A stretch of 64,000 nt of DNA from Ancylomarina sp048268005 (GCA_048268005.1 JBLWWJ010000002.1:992001-1056000), one strand, 5' to 3'. Positions 26,801-35,416 are shown, counted from the stretch's first letter. Numbers and translations are program-made. The notes: generated by a model from the letters alone, not told the origin.

Positions 26801-26856
26801 GGATGCGCAATGATTGCGAATAATTGCATTAAGGCTTTTAGAATTCTTTCACTCAT
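23806..26856 (-). CDS. ABCG-type ABC transporter with TerB-like N-terminal domain
   Basis: This 1016-residue protein carries four parts. Residues 1-150 are helical and acidic with the look of a TerB-like domain (LLEFLMEGDEITEGEKEFV). Residues 150-260 are beta-rich. An ATPase domain follows with GIMGSSGAGKTTLLN, the signature SGGQRKRLNIALEL, Walker B VLFLDEPTSGLSSRDS and VVVHQPSS. From about residue 570 there is an ABC-2 membrane domain with five to six helices, a soluble loop of about 160 residues, and a last helix near residue 990. The ATPase-then-membrane order is that of ABCG half-transporters. A CEAC pair lies in the linker. Two envelope proteins are encoded upstream in the same operon. 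Substrate unknown. Confidence 0.75.
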   Translation of the reverse strand: MSERILKALMQLFAIIAHPEGSGDKRRAMVVKYLYRQLDQDSAQEYLNLYDEYYQDTIDRNNKRSKRKQVTSSRSVRVLRICSEMNKELVARQKIIIVIQLLEFLMEGDEITEGEKEFVETVADTFNLPIDGYIRLQDFMLSNFDDIKESDRLLTINNNKEYNKEGEHIYSEGITGEIKILRLVRIDLFVIRFKGLSDLYMNGLALKPDRVHILTQGSSVRNPKIEPIYFSDILSTFNRDANNERVVFETKDIEFRYKENDQGVHQHSFKEESGKMVGIMGSSGAGKTTLLNILNGSLAPQKGQVLINGRDIYSEKESIEGVIGHVSQDDLLIDSLTVFENLYFNAKLCFDKYSSFQLIRLVYKVLNDLGLFEARNLKVGNPLDKKISGGQRKRLNIALELIREPAVLFLDEPTSGLSSRDSSKIMDLLKNLALKGKLIFVVVHQPSSETFKMFDRLIFLDLGGYMIFNGNPLDAITYFKSQTQQANRSGNECEACGNIDADQIFNMVESEVLDEYGIPTQIRKVRPQQWDKRFKESDISQKNIKDAKELPPISFKVPTQFKQFNVFVKRDIISKLANPQYLLINLLETPLLAFILSYIIKFYNIDKANKLGYTFSNNSNIPVYLFMAVIVALFIGLTLSAEEIIKDRKILKRERFLNLSRTSYYLSKVVILFSISAFQAFIFVIIGNYILEIKGMYLTYWLVLFSSWCFANMLGLVISDSFKTVINIYILIPFILIPQLILSGVIVKFDKINPTISHPNRIPWYGEIITARWAYEALAVEQFTANEYESNFYLFEKIMSQADYKKNYWLPILKNKLHDCEKVLLKGQIDDRYKSNLRLIYNELKNNALPLNFEKLDLLDRKPTNIVLLKELKMYLNDLNRHYIMLYNAANKKKDEELLALQSKFPDKESFVNMKKSYDNDRLTEFVKNSNDIERIVEYKDRLYQRIDPIFRDGESAFLKSHFYAPRKKIFNREYDTYWVNLIVIWTMTISLYFILYFGLFKRFLNSLERRITKLI

Positions 26857-26892
26857 GTATTAAGAGAAGTTGTGAGGATTTTGGTCGTGATA

Positions 26893-27306
26893 TTACTGTT
26901 TGAAGCCAATCAGTAATAAAATTGATCCAGGCTTTTTCGTCTTAGAAATATATTGAACTTTTATGGCACAATTAAGAGTGCTTTCAAATTCAAAATCCCA
27001 GTACGGAGTTGAACCATATTTAACATTAGAAAATAAAACTTGATTCTCTTGATCGTAAATAGTGAAAATAAGCTGACTATCCTTTTGATTACTAACACCA
27101 GCTATTCTGTAATGATTTCCAGAATAGAAGGTTGTATGAAATTCCGCAGATTCTCCAGAGTTTAATTCAGCCTTATATTCCTGACCATCTGAAACAAATG
27201 GTGAGTGAAGGTATTTACTACACTCTTTCATTAGAGTATTGTCCTGGGCCGATGTGCTGAAAGCAGCGGAAACAAGTATAAGTAGAATAATATATATCGA
27301 TTTCAT
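26893..27306 (-). CDS. Small exported protein in the ABCG operon
   Basis: The 137-residue product has a signal peptide (about residues 1-20, ending STSAQ) and no lipobox. The remainder is predicted beta-rich: SGESAEFHTTFYSGNHYRI, LIFTIYDQENQVLFS, and a final strand SILLLIGFKQ. This pattern, with YDQENQVLF and the YWDFEFEST stretch, resembles a small jelly-roll or C2-like sandwich, but I know no named family. It lies 36 bases before the ABCG gene and 67 bases after the membrane-anchored gene, all in one direction. Confidence 0.6.
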   Translation of the reverse strand: MKSIYIILLILVSAAFSTSAQDNTLMKECSKYLHSPFVSDGQEYKAELNSGESAEFHTTFYSGNHYRIAGVSNQKDSQLIFTIYDQENQVLFSNVKYGSTPYWDFEFESTLNCAIKVQYISKTKKPGSILLLIGFKQ

Positions 27307-27373
27307 TTTTTCTTTATTTGTGTTAGGTAGAAATATAGAGTCCGTTTCTTTAGAATAGTTTTATAAACCAGCT

Positions 27374-28312
27374 TTATTGCGTAATAAAAGTATGCAGCTT
27401 TTCAATTTTATCAGTAATAACGGAAGTTACTTTTGGTGTAATAATCAGTTTAGACTTACTATTTACTACCGTGAGTTTTTTCTTAGGATAATCAATTGAC
27501 GGGATATATTCATATTCTTCAACAATTTCATCAAATGTATATGCTAGGTCAATTAAATTTTCAACTAAGAATTTATAGTTTTCACTTTCTTCAGTATGAG
27601 GGATGAGTAATTTTATTAGGTTTTCTAATGGTCTTTTTTGCTCTGCAATTCGTTGCATTAAGTCAGGATGAGGATTATTCTTCATCTCTTGAGTAAGTAT
27701 ATAAACAGATTCTATCCAACCTCCGGCAAGAATTAAAGCACCGGTTTCTTCACGTTCATTCGTTTTTAAAAATTTATCAATATTCCGATAAGTCTCAGAT
27801 ACGATTACCATTAGAGAATCACGGTTGTCAATATTCTCCTCGATTCTATTTACGGTACTTTGATTAAGTACTTTATAGATACCCAAATCTAAAGACAATA
27901 TTTTGAGAACAGCAAAGTAACTTGCCGCATCTTGAGTTTGTTGATAGATATTGATATAGCCTAAATCTACACCATAGACTCCAAAGTTTATAGCTCTGCT
28001 AAAGTTCGTTATATAATCTGAAGCCTTGCGTGAAGGATTGAGCAGATCTTTATTGTATGAAATTCCAGATTCATGTAGGATAAGCGAAATTTGATATGGA
28101 GATGGCAAGCTAAATAAGATATTGTTGAAATGAAAAATATTTCCACTTTCTTGTTCTGCTTGAACAGAAGAAGCAACAAGATCCTCAATAAGTTTCACTT
28201 CGTCAGTTGTTTTTTCAGATGGTTTTCTAAAATAAAAGAGAGATGTAACTGCAATAATTATTAAAAATATAATTACGAGTCTAATACGGTTATTCGAGGT
28301 TTTTTCTTGCAT
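27374..28312 (-). CDS. Membrane-anchored periplasmic protein in the ABCG operon
   Basis: This 312-residue protein has one hydrophobic segment at residues 11-26 after a short basic start, so it is probably held in the inner membrane with the rest in the periplasm. The body is almost wholly helical, with no Cys and no catalytic motif; a repeated ALILAGGWIESVYILTQEM-type helix (seen as GGWIESVYIL) suggests an all-alpha fold. I do not recognise it. It is the first gene of the three-gene leftward operon that ends with the ABCG transporter, and its start faces that of the DPP IV gene. Confidence 0.6.
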   Translation of the reverse strand: MQEKTSNNRIRLVIIFLIIIAVTSLFYFRKPSEKTTDEVKLIEDLVASSVQAEQESGNIFHFNNILFSLPSPYQISLILHESGISYNKDLLNPSRKASDYITNFSRAINFGVYGVDLGYINIYQQTQDAASYFAVLKILSLDLGIYKVLNQSTVNRIEENIDNRDSLMVIVSETYRNIDKFLKTNEREETGALILAGGWIESVYILTQEMKNNPHPDLMQRIAEQKRPLENLIKLLIPHTEESENYKFLVENLIDLAYTFDEIVEEYEYIPSIDYPKKKLTVVNSKSKLIITPKVTSVITDKIEKLHTFITQ

Positions 28313-28389
28313 TATGCTTTACTTATAAAATTATATGGCAATTTAGTAAGAATATATTAGAAGTCAAATGCCATTTTACCGATTTTTAA

Positions 28390-28397
28390 TACATTTG
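28390..28397 (+). promoter_or_regulatory. Candidate -7 box for the DPP IV gene
   Basis: TACATTTG matches TAnnTTTG, with no good -33 partner. It lies after an in-frame ATG at 28368, so that ATG is probably untranscribed and the ATG at 28446 is the true start. Confidence 0.4.
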
Positions 28398-28445
28398 AAG
28401 GCTTTAAAAATACTATTAACAGCTAAATATAAAATTCTAAACAAG

Positions 28446-30599
28446 ATGAAAAAATCAATCATTTTAGGAGCTATTTGTTTATTAGCACTTTGTGATGTTT
28501 CTGTTTATGCTCAAGATAAAGTTTTGAGTATGAAAGATGCTATAATTGGGCAATGGCGAGATTTCTATCCTGAAAACATTTATAAATTAGATTGGCGTGC
28601 TGATAAGAATGAATATAGCTTCATTAAAGATGATGCTATTATGGTAGCATCGCCCAAGCATACTGCCAAAGAACTTATCAGTTTAAATGATCTAAATGCA
28701 GCCTTAGCTCAGGAATCGATATCGGAATTAAATCGAATTCCTTCTTTTTCATGGGTAGATGCTAATACTATTCAGTTTTGGGCGAAGTCAAGTTTATTGC
28801 AATATAAAATAAGTGATAAGAAAGTTCTGGTTGTTCTGAATTCAGATAAAAAGGCTGAAAATCGATCATTTTGTGAGGCTAATAACAAATTGGCTTATAC
28901 CGTTGAAAACAATCTTTATTATGTTGGAAAAGATGGAGTTGAATTAGCTGTAACCACCGATTCAGATAAAAATTTTGTGAATGGTCAATCTGTAAGTCGT
29001 AATGAGTATGGTATAGATGGTGGTATTTTTTGGTCACCTAAAGGAGAGTCTTTAGCTTTTTATCGTAAAGATGAAACGAATGTGACTTCATACCCATTGG
29101 TTGATATTAATACCCGAGTAGGCGATTTACGTGAAGAAAAATATCCAATGGCAGGTATGAGTTCTGAACTTGTTTCAGTTGGAGTTTACAATTTAAAGAC
29201 CGCGAATACGGTTTGGATTAATGTGACTGACTTTGATAAAGAGCGTTACTTAACGAATGTGTCGTGGGGAGCAGCAGGTAAATACATCTACATTCAGGTT
29301 TTGAATCGAGCTTCAAACCATATGAAATTAAACAAATATGATGCGGCGACTGGTGAGTTTGTTAAAACCTTGTTGGAAGAAAAAGATGATCGTTGGGTTG
29401 AACCACAACACAAATTGATTTTCCTTACAAATAAAGCGAATCAATTTATTTATCAATCGAATAATGCTGGCTATAATCATATGTTTTTGTACACAACTGA
29501 AGGTAAGTTGATTAAGCAGTTAACCAAAGGTGACTGGATGGTAACCAAGGTATTAGGTTTTGATAAGACTGAGAAGTATGTGTTTTTCGAATCAACAGAA
29601 GTGAGTCCGGCCGAACGTCATGTTTATAAGCTTAATCTAAAATCAGGTAAGCGTGTCCAATTGACCAAAGAGGCCGGGTATCACAACGTGAAATTTAGTA
29701 AGTCGGGTGACTACATCATCGATAATTATTCTAGCTTAAATATTCCTAGAGTTATTAATATAGCAGATTCACGAGGAAAAGTGGTGAAAAACCTTTTAAA
29801 AGCAGAAAACAAGCTTAAAGATTATAATCTTGGTGAAATATCATTAGGAACAATTAAATCAGCTGATGAAAAAACAGATTTACATTACCGTTTAATTAAG
29901 CCAGCCGATTTTGATCCCAATAAAAAGTATCCTGTAGTTATCTACGTATATGGTGGACCGCATGCTCAATTGGTTACTGACAAATGGTTAGGTGGCGCAC
30001 GTTTGTGGGAAGAATATATGGCACAGCGCGGATACGTTGTTTTTACATTGGATAATCGAGGTTCAGGTAATCGTGGTAAAGAATTCGAAGCTGTTATTCA
30101 TCGTCAATGTGGACAACCCGAAATGGCCGACCAAATGAAAGGTGTTGACTTTCTAAAAGCACAAACTTACGTAGATGCAGATCGAATTGGTGTTCATGGA
30201 TGGAGTTATGGTGGTTTTATGACAATATCTCTAATTACAAATTACCCAGATGTATTTAAAGTTGGTGTCGCAGGTGGCCCGGTAATCGATTGGAAGTGGT
30301 ATGAGATTATGTATGGTGAGCGCTATATGGATACACCACAGGAAAATCCAGAAGGTTATGCGAAGACATCTCTAATTAATAAAGCTAAGGATCTAAAAGG
30401 TAAGCTTTTGATTTGCCAGGGTGCTATCGATAAAACCGTTTTATGGCAGCATAGCTTGAGTTTTGTTCGTGAGTGTGTTAAGAATAATGTTCAGGTTGAC
30501 TATTTCCCTTATCCACGTGCAGAGCACAATGTAAGAGGTATGGATAGAATTCATTTGAAGCAAAAAGTAAGCAATTATTTCGATGATTATTTGAAATAA
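28446..30599 (+). CDS. Dipeptidyl peptidase IV-type serine peptidase (S9)
   Basis: The 717-residue product has a signal peptide (residues 1-22, ending VYAQ), a beta-propeller region of about 400 residues, and a C-terminal alpha/beta-hydrolase domain. The nucleophile is Ser587 in GWSYGGFM. The catalytic His is in AEHNVRGMD near the end, and the Asp is in GAIDKTVLWQHS. It releases X-Pro dipeptides from peptides in the periplasm. The ATG at 28446 is chosen because the longer frame lacks a signal sequence at its start and overlaps a promoter box. It is followed by a terminator. Confidence 0.85.
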   Translation: MKKSIILGAICLLALCDVSVYAQDKVLSMKDAIIGQWRDFYPENIYKLDWRADKNEYSFIKDDAIMVASPKHTAKELISLNDLNAALAQESISELNRIPSFSWVDANTIQFWAKSSLLQYKISDKKVLVVLNSDKKAENRSFCEANNKLAYTVENNLYYVGKDGVELAVTTDSDKNFVNGQSVSRNEYGIDGGIFWSPKGESLAFYRKDETNVTSYPLVDINTRVGDLREEKYPMAGMSSELVSVGVYNLKTANTVWINVTDFDKERYLTNVSWGAAGKYIYIQVLNRASNHMKLNKYDAATGEFVKTLLEEKDDRWVEPQHKLIFLTNKANQFIYQSNNAGYNHMFLYTTEGKLIKQLTKGDWMVTKVLGFDKTEKYVFFESTEVSPAERHVYKLNLKSGKRVQLTKEAGYHNVKFSKSGDYIIDNYSSLNIPRVINIADSRGKVVKNLLKAENKLKDYNLGEISLGTIKSADEKTDLHYRLIKPADFDPNKKYPVVIYVYGGPHAQLVTDKWLGGARLWEEYMAQRGYVVFTLDNRGSGNRGKEFEAVIHRQCGQPEMADQMKGVDFLKAQTYVDADRIGVHGWSYGGFMTISLITNYPDVFKVGVAGGPVIDWKWYEIMYGERYMDTPQENPEGYAKTSLINKAKDLKGKLLICQGAIDKTVLWQHSLSFVRECVKNNVQVDYFPYPRAEHNVRGMDRIHLKQKVSNYFDDYLK

Positions 30600-30620
30600 A
30601 TGTCACTCTAATATGATAGA

Positions 30621-30657
30621 AAAAGCTCGCTTGCAGATTGCAAAGTGAGCTTTTTTA
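30621..30657 (+). terminator. Rho-independent terminator of the DPP IV gene
   Basis: AAAAGCTCGCTTGCA pairs with TGCAAAGTGAGCTTTT (one bulge and a wobble) around a 3-base loop, then six T. Confidence 0.75.
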
Positions 30658-30668
30658 TTTAGATAGAG

Positions 30669-30699
30669 TTTGAATATCATAGTTTTGAGATTACATTTG
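30669..30699 (+). promoter_or_regulatory. Perfect Bacteroidota promoter of the MATE gene
   Basis: TTTG at 30669-30672, exactly 19 bases, then TACATTTG at 30692-30699. The predicted start of transcription is near 30706, shortly before the TTG start codon at 30723. Confidence 0.7.
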
Positions 30700-30722
30700 A
30701 TCGAAATATTTAAGACAAAGAC

Positions 30723-32054
30723 TTGAGAACAAAAATAGATTATAAGAATATCTGGACCATAGCCTACCCAATTATACTGGGAAGTGTTGCTCAGAATATA
30801 ATTTCAGTAACTGATACCGCCTTTTTAGGACACTTAAGTGAAACGGCACTTGGAGCAGCAGCGATTGCAACTATTTTTTACTTTGCCATAGTGATGCTGG
30901 TTTGGGGATTTGGCCTGGGAACTCAAATTGTGATTGCACGCAGAGTTGGTGAGCAGAACTATAAGATGGTAGGAAAAACCTTTAGTCATTCTTTCTATTT
31001 CTTAATGTTTGTGGGGATTCTGTTGTTTGGTTTTATGAAGATTCAATCACCATCTCTTTTGAAATGGATGGTGAGTTCGGATGGCATTTATCAGGCAAGC
31101 AATGATTATATATCAGTACGCGCCTGGGGCATCTTATTTGCCTGTGTTAACCTGCTTTTTAGGGCGTTTTATATTGGAATTGCTAAAACCAAAGTGATTA
31201 GTTGGAGTACGGCATTTATGGCTGTTGTCAATGTCTTTTTTGATTATGCTCTAATATTTGGGGAATTCGGATTGCCTGAAATGGGGATTAAAGGCGCAGC
31301 ATTGGCTTCAGTTTTTGCAGAGTTTACAGCTATGATCTTTTTTATTTTTTATACGTTGAAGAAAGTACCTTTAGCTCATTATGACTTGTTTCGTTTCTGT
31401 AAAATAGATTGGCCACTCTTTAGTCGATTGATAAAAGTCTCATTTCCTATAATGATACAGAATTTTTTAGCCCTGTCTTGTTGGTTTGTTTTCTTCATAA
31501 TGGTTGAGAGAATGGGAGAGCATGAGCTTGCAATTTCTAATATCATCAGGAGTATATATGTCTTGTTAATGGTACCTGTTTGGGCATTTGGATCTGCTGT
31601 TAACACCTTAGTTAGTCAGGTGATTGGAGAAGGATTTCCTGATAAAGTCATGTTGGTTATATGGCGAACAACCCTTTTATCCTTTATGTCAGTTTTGGCT
31701 TTGGTCGGTATTTCAATTTTTATTCCTGATTTGATAATTTCCATTTATACCGATAACAAACTGCTTATAGAGCATACTCGCCCCGTGGTTTATGTTGTTT
31801 TTGGATCGTCCTTGTTATTTCCAATTGCCATAACCTTGTTTCATGGCATTTCAGGTACAGGTAAAACATTTCACGCCATGCTTTTAGAAATTGTTGTTCT
31901 TGCATTTTATTTGGGAGCCGTTTTTGTCTTAACACAAGTTCTTAAGGTTTCGATAGCTCAAGTTTGGACCTCAGAATATTTCTATGCACTCTTTCTAGGA
32001 ACCGCCTCATTTTTATATATAAAATATGGAAAGTGGCGTGGGAGTGTGGTTTAA
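30723..32054 (+). CDS. MATE family efflux transporter
   Basis: This 443-residue membrane protein has twelve predicted helices and the MATE signatures: IWTIAYPIILGSVAQNIISV and DTAFLGHLSETALGAAAIAT in the first helices, and GFGLGTQIVIARRVGEQNY. Such transporters expel drugs and metabolites in exchange for Na+ or H+. The start codon is TTG at 30723; no in-frame ATG exists before the conserved first helix, and a perfect promoter ends 24 bases upstream. The gene is convergent with the barrel gene, 20 bases from its stop. Confidence 0.85.
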   Translation: MRTKIDYKNIWTIAYPIILGSVAQNIISVTDTAFLGHLSETALGAAAIATIFYFAIVMLVWGFGLGTQIVIARRVGEQNYKMVGKTFSHSFYFLMFVGILLFGFMKIQSPSLLKWMVSSDGIYQASNDYISVRAWGILFACVNLLFRAFYIGIAKTKVISWSTAFMAVVNVFFDYALIFGEFGLPEMGIKGAALASVFAEFTAMIFFIFYTLKKVPLAHYDLFRFCKIDWPLFSRLIKVSFPIMIQNFLALSCWFVFFIMVERMGEHELAISNIIRSIYVLLMVPVWAFGSAVNTLVSQVIGEGFPDKVMLVIWRTTLLSFMSVLALVGISIFIPDLIISIYTDNKLLIEHTRPVVYVVFGSSLLFPIAITLFHGISGTGKTFHAMLLEIVVLAFYLGAVFVLTQVLKVSIAQVWTSEYFYALFLGTASFLYIKYGKWRGSVV

Positions 32055-32074
32055 AATGATTTCTTATTGAGACT

Positions 32075-33838
32075 TTATTTAAAATCAAGGACTTTAGGGC
32101 GATCTACATTAAAATTGCTGAATTTAGGCCTGTCTTCTCCGGAGATACCATATTGAGGGCTTGAGAAATCACTAGGTGCTTTGGGGTATAAAGCAAAGCG
32201 TAACTCGATCGTTTTAAATACCAGATTCTCATTATTCAAGCGAATACCCATTCCGAAACCGTAATAGGCTTTGTTTTTAAAGGGGTAATTTTGATTGCTT
32301 CCTATGGTTCCTATGTCTATAAAGTTGAAAAGTGCAAACCGAAACCCAGCTGCCATAAAAGGTGTGAAAGTGATATTCTCAAGTTTGAGGGTTAACCTTT
32401 GGGTTCCTATAGCTTCCAGACTTGAAAATCCACGTATACCTTCAGGCGTATTTAGCGTAATAAATTCTTCAGGAAAGCGACGAATGCCTATGTTATAGTT
32501 AAGCTCGACAAAATTACGATAGCGATAACGTCCAGATGTTCTTAATCTACTAATGAATTTGTTTTGTATAATCAAGTTCCCTTGTTCGTAATAATTCTTA
32601 TTGAAATAACCACCTATGGCAAATTTGGTAAAGAAATAGGCTTTTGATTTATAAAAGTGTGTGGCACGCTGATATTCAAATGCCAAATATTTTCGGTATG
32701 AGAATTCTCTGTCTTCGAGTCCAGCAGTAAGTTGCATTAAATAGCCGTATGGTATATCTTCAGTTCTCCCAAAATTATATATAAGGTTCGATTTAAAATA
32801 TCGAGTTTGATTTAAGCTGATGCTGGCTAAATAAATCCTCTTATTATGGAAGAACTTATTCAGATCGGAATTAACTTTAGGTCGCTTGAAAAAATTTAAT
32901 GATGAAAAGCCAATAGTCGAAAATAGTTGTGTCTTTGCTAACTTCTTTCCTGACTCGAGTTTATATGATCTTCCCAACCATACAGAAGCATAGTTGAAGT
33001 CAAGAGGTTCCTTATTTAATATTGGATCGTTAGAACTGATTTTATTGGAGTGCATAGTTTTAGAAAGTGTTAAGCCTCCAGCATATTTAGTCATATAAGT
33101 TTCGAATTCCTTTTTTAAAGCCAGTTCAATAAGAGATTTTTTGTAGTTGTTAATAAAAGTTAGTCCAGCGCTTATATGTGAATTCTTAATTTTCTGAATT
33201 TTATAACTAGCTAAATAACCCCAGGTTTGATTTTTGTCAGAATTATATTCGAAACCTGATCTTATTTCGTGACCTCGCCCATATAAATTTCTATTGTAAA
33301 GTTCTACGGATGTTGATTTTAGAGAACCAATGTCGATATCAAATCCCCATGAAAATTGATCTTTTACTAATAAATATAGATCTACCAAATCGGACGAGCC
33401 CATAACAGGTATTACTATAAACTGGGCATCTTTAACGTAAGAAAGATTACGAATTAGTCGTTCATTCTCTGCGGTGTTGTATGCATCCAGAGTGTCACCT
33501 TCATTGAGGTATAGGAGTTTCTTTATATGACTTCTACTACTTGTATTGTGAAGCTTATTTGCAGTTTTTTCAAACCAAATTCTGGTTTTTTGGAGGGTAT
33601 CCAGGAAGTTGGGCTTAAATGGTGGTATAACATCAATGATTATTTTATTGATCCGTTTCCCTTGATAGGGTATAAATACCTGTCCACTTTGTTCTCTTTT
33701 TTTGTCGCGGAGAAGCTCGTTTTTACTTGGAGAGACAAAAAATAGACCGTAAAGTTCCTTGGTAATTCTATTCTTATAAGCTTTAGATTTAAGCTTCTGG
33801 TAGAATTTACGACCATCCTTTAAACTGTCTGATTGCAA
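32075..33838 (-). CDS. BamA/TamA-like outer membrane barrel protein
   Basis: The 587-residue minimum product has an N-terminal POTRA-like region (SRSHIKKLLYLNEGDTLDAY, NERLIRNLSYVKDAQFIVIP) and from about residue 165 a beta-barrel with alternating strands such as SVELYNRNLYGRGHEIRSGF. This is the BamA/TamA (Omp85) plan: POTRA domains in the periplasm and a C-terminal barrel. The TTG at 33838 is the first usual start codon, yet the same frame stays open to about 34069 and encodes a hydrophobic signal-peptide-like segment at 33991-33920 (ending CHAQ). The true start is probably a non-AUG codon there. Function in outer membrane insertion is inferred from the fold. Confidence 0.7.
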   Translation of the reverse strand: MQSDSLKDGRKFYQKLKSKAYKNRITKELYGLFFVSPSKNELLRDKKREQSGQVFIPYQGKRINKIIIDVIPPFKPNFLDTLQKTRIWFEKTANKLHNTSSRSHIKKLLYLNEGDTLDAYNTAENERLIRNLSYVKDAQFIVIPVMGSSDLVDLYLLVKDQFSWGFDIDIGSLKSTSVELYNRNLYGRGHEIRSGFEYNSDKNQTWGYLASYKIQKIKNSHISAGLTFINNYKKSLIELALKKEFETYMTKYAGGLTLSKTMHSNKISSNDPILNKEPLDFNYASVWLGRSYKLESGKKLAKTQLFSTIGFSSLNFFKRPKVNSDLNKFFHNKRIYLASISLNQTRYFKSNLIYNFGRTEDIPYGYLMQLTAGLEDREFSYRKYLAFEYQRATHFYKSKAYFFTKFAIGGYFNKNYYEQGNLIIQNKFISRLRTSGRYRYRNFVELNYNIGIRRFPEEFITLNTPEGIRGFSSLEAIGTQRLTLKLENITFTPFMAAGFRFALFNFIDIGTIGSNQNYPFKNKAYYGFGMGIRLNNENLVFKTIELRFALYPKAPSDFSSPQYGISGEDRPKFSNFNVDRPKVLDFK

Positions 33839-34055
33839 TTTCTCAGAAATTGTATCGATTGAAAATGAGCGTGTAGAGTTATGATTAATAATTTGCTCAA
33901 AATTATACTGATTTGAAGTTTGTGCATGACAATCTAACCGACTATTGTAAATCAGAAGGATGAGTAAGCAATATATTATATTTTGTTTTATATCTAATGA
34001 ATCTTGGTTATATTTAAAGATAATAAAAATAGAAGATGAGGAGGTGATGTTGGAT

Positions 34056-34505
34056 TTAATCTTTTGAATTTACGGATCTTTCGTGAATCAAATTAAGTTG
34101 TTCATTCGTCCATTGCCACTTGTCTCCAACCCTAATTTCTCCTATCAGTTGTTTTTTATTGAAGAACTCAAGGGTCATAATTGCACTGCCTAATCCGTAA
34201 CGTTTTAGCCCAAGTTTAGAATTAAGTCTTTCATATTTGATTGTTTCTTTTCCCTTAAATGCAACAAGGCTGTAGTAAAGAATTGAAAACTCCTGTTTTT
34301 CATCATCAAATTCAATCTGATACAGGATTCTATTCCTTTTTATTGAAAGTAAGAGAATGAAGATGACAAAAAGAGTCAGTTCATAAACTAGGTTAATCCC
34401 CATGAAAAAAAAGATAAGAACTTGAAGAATTAACAATAAGCTTAATTCACTTTTGACTCTCTTCCATAGGGAAAAATCAGCCTTAAGAGGTGTGTAATTT
34501 GTCAT
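34056..34505 (-). CDS. Small membrane protein, unknown function
   Basis: The 149-residue protein has two adjacent hydrophobic segments (about residues 20-55) joined by a short turn, then a soluble C-terminal part of about 90 residues with beta-strands (RILYQIEFDDEKQEFSILYY) that could be a PH-like or bPH domain. I do not recognise it firmly. It precedes the barrel gene on the minus strand, with about 65 bases between its stop and the presumed start of the barrel frame, so the two may be cotranscribed. Confidence 0.5.
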   Translation of the reverse strand: MTNYTPLKADFSLWKRVKSELSLLLILQVLIFFFMGINLVYELTLFVIFILLLSIKRNRILYQIEFDDEKQEFSILYYSLVAFKGKETIKYERLNSKLGLKRYGLGSAIMTLEFFNKKQLIGEIRVGDKWQWTNEQLNLIHERSVNSKD

Positions 34506-34671
34506 GCTATATTTTTTTGCATAGTTAAGCCTTTTAGATGAATCTATAGTAATTGAGAGATGTTTTGTTGAGCATTTATTTTAAAATAATATCTCTGGAT
34601 TAAAGGACAAAAAAACACCCTAATTCAGGTCGAAAAAGGATGTTTTGTGATTCAGAATAAGACTTAATATT

Positions 34672-35253
34672 TTAAAGATGTTCCAATATATCTTTTGCTG
34701 AGGCTCTATTTTTGTAGTTTGGATCGTATTGAAGATATTTAATTTTCCCATTTTTTCCAATTACAAATGTAGCCGGAACAGGGAGTGTTTGGCTTGTGTT
34801 ACCATTGTCTCTGACTAGGTCAACACCATATTCCTTATACTTCTTCTGTAAGTTTTTAGCTAAGATAAAATCAACGCCAAATGCTTCCATTATTGAATTG
34901 TTCTTATCCCATAGTACAGGGAATTCGGCTTTGGTTTTTTCAACTGTTTTGCTAATGTTTTCAGTTTTTTCAGGAGAAATAGCAACGATTTGTGCACCCG
35001 CTTTTTTGAAATCTAGGAGGTGATCTTGAAGTTCACTTAAATGGCGATTGCAATAGGGACACCATTGGCCTCTGTAGAAAACCACAATTAATTGCTTTTC
35101 CTTTAAAATATCAGAACTGCTAAACTTAAATCCGTTTTGATCTATGGCTTCAAAATTAGGAGCATTTTGTCCAATTTGTAAACTGCTTTCTGCTTGTTGA
35201 GCAAGTGTGTTTAGGCTGAGAAAGATTAGAATGCTAAATAATAAGTGTTTCAT
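34672..35253 (-). CDS. Exported AhpC/TSA peroxiredoxin-like thiol protein
   Basis: This 193-residue protein has a signal peptide (residues 1-18, ending LAQQ) and a thioredoxin-fold domain: PNFEAIDQNGFKFSSSD, the active site FYRGQWCPYCNRHL with a CPYC pair, AQIVAISPEK, and VPATFVIGKNGKI. The RGxWCPYC motif is shared by the peroxiredoxin-like AhpC/TSA group. It may reduce peroxides or act as a thiol oxidoreductase in the periplasm. An OsmC-family peroxidase-like gene lies upstream in the same direction, so peroxide defence is plausible. Confidence 0.78.
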   Translation of the reverse strand: MKHLLFSILIFLSLNTLAQQAESSLQIGQNAPNFEAIDQNGFKFSSSDILKEKQLIVVFYRGQWCPYCNRHLSELQDHLLDFKKAGAQIVAISPEKTENISKTVEKTKAEFPVLWDKNNSIMEAFGVDFILAKNLQKKYKEYGVDLVRDNGNTSQTLPVPATFVIGKNGKIKYLQYDPNYKNRASAKDILEHL

Positions 35254-35380
35254 ATTTTTATGATTTTAATAGTAAATAATCAAATAAAAGAAAGATTCTC
35301 TCTTTTGTAAAAATATGAAATAAAAGACTAGTTTGTCTTATATGTGATTTCGTTAATTGTTAATGTCGTGTTAAAGATCA

Positions 35381-35416
35381 AAAAAAATATCCCTAACCAG
35401 TTAAGGTAAGGGATAT
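35381..35416 (-). terminator. Terminator of the OsmC gene
   Basis: ATATCCCTAACC and GGTAAGGGATAT form a 12-bp stem with one mismatch and a 6-base loop; on the minus strand it runs into seven T. It follows the OsmC stop by 24 bases. Confidence 0.75.

Noticed and set aside
28368..28445. Longer N-terminus for DPP IV from an ATG at 28368
   Set aside because: A promoter-like box lies inside it, and the ATG at 28446 starts a normal signal peptide.
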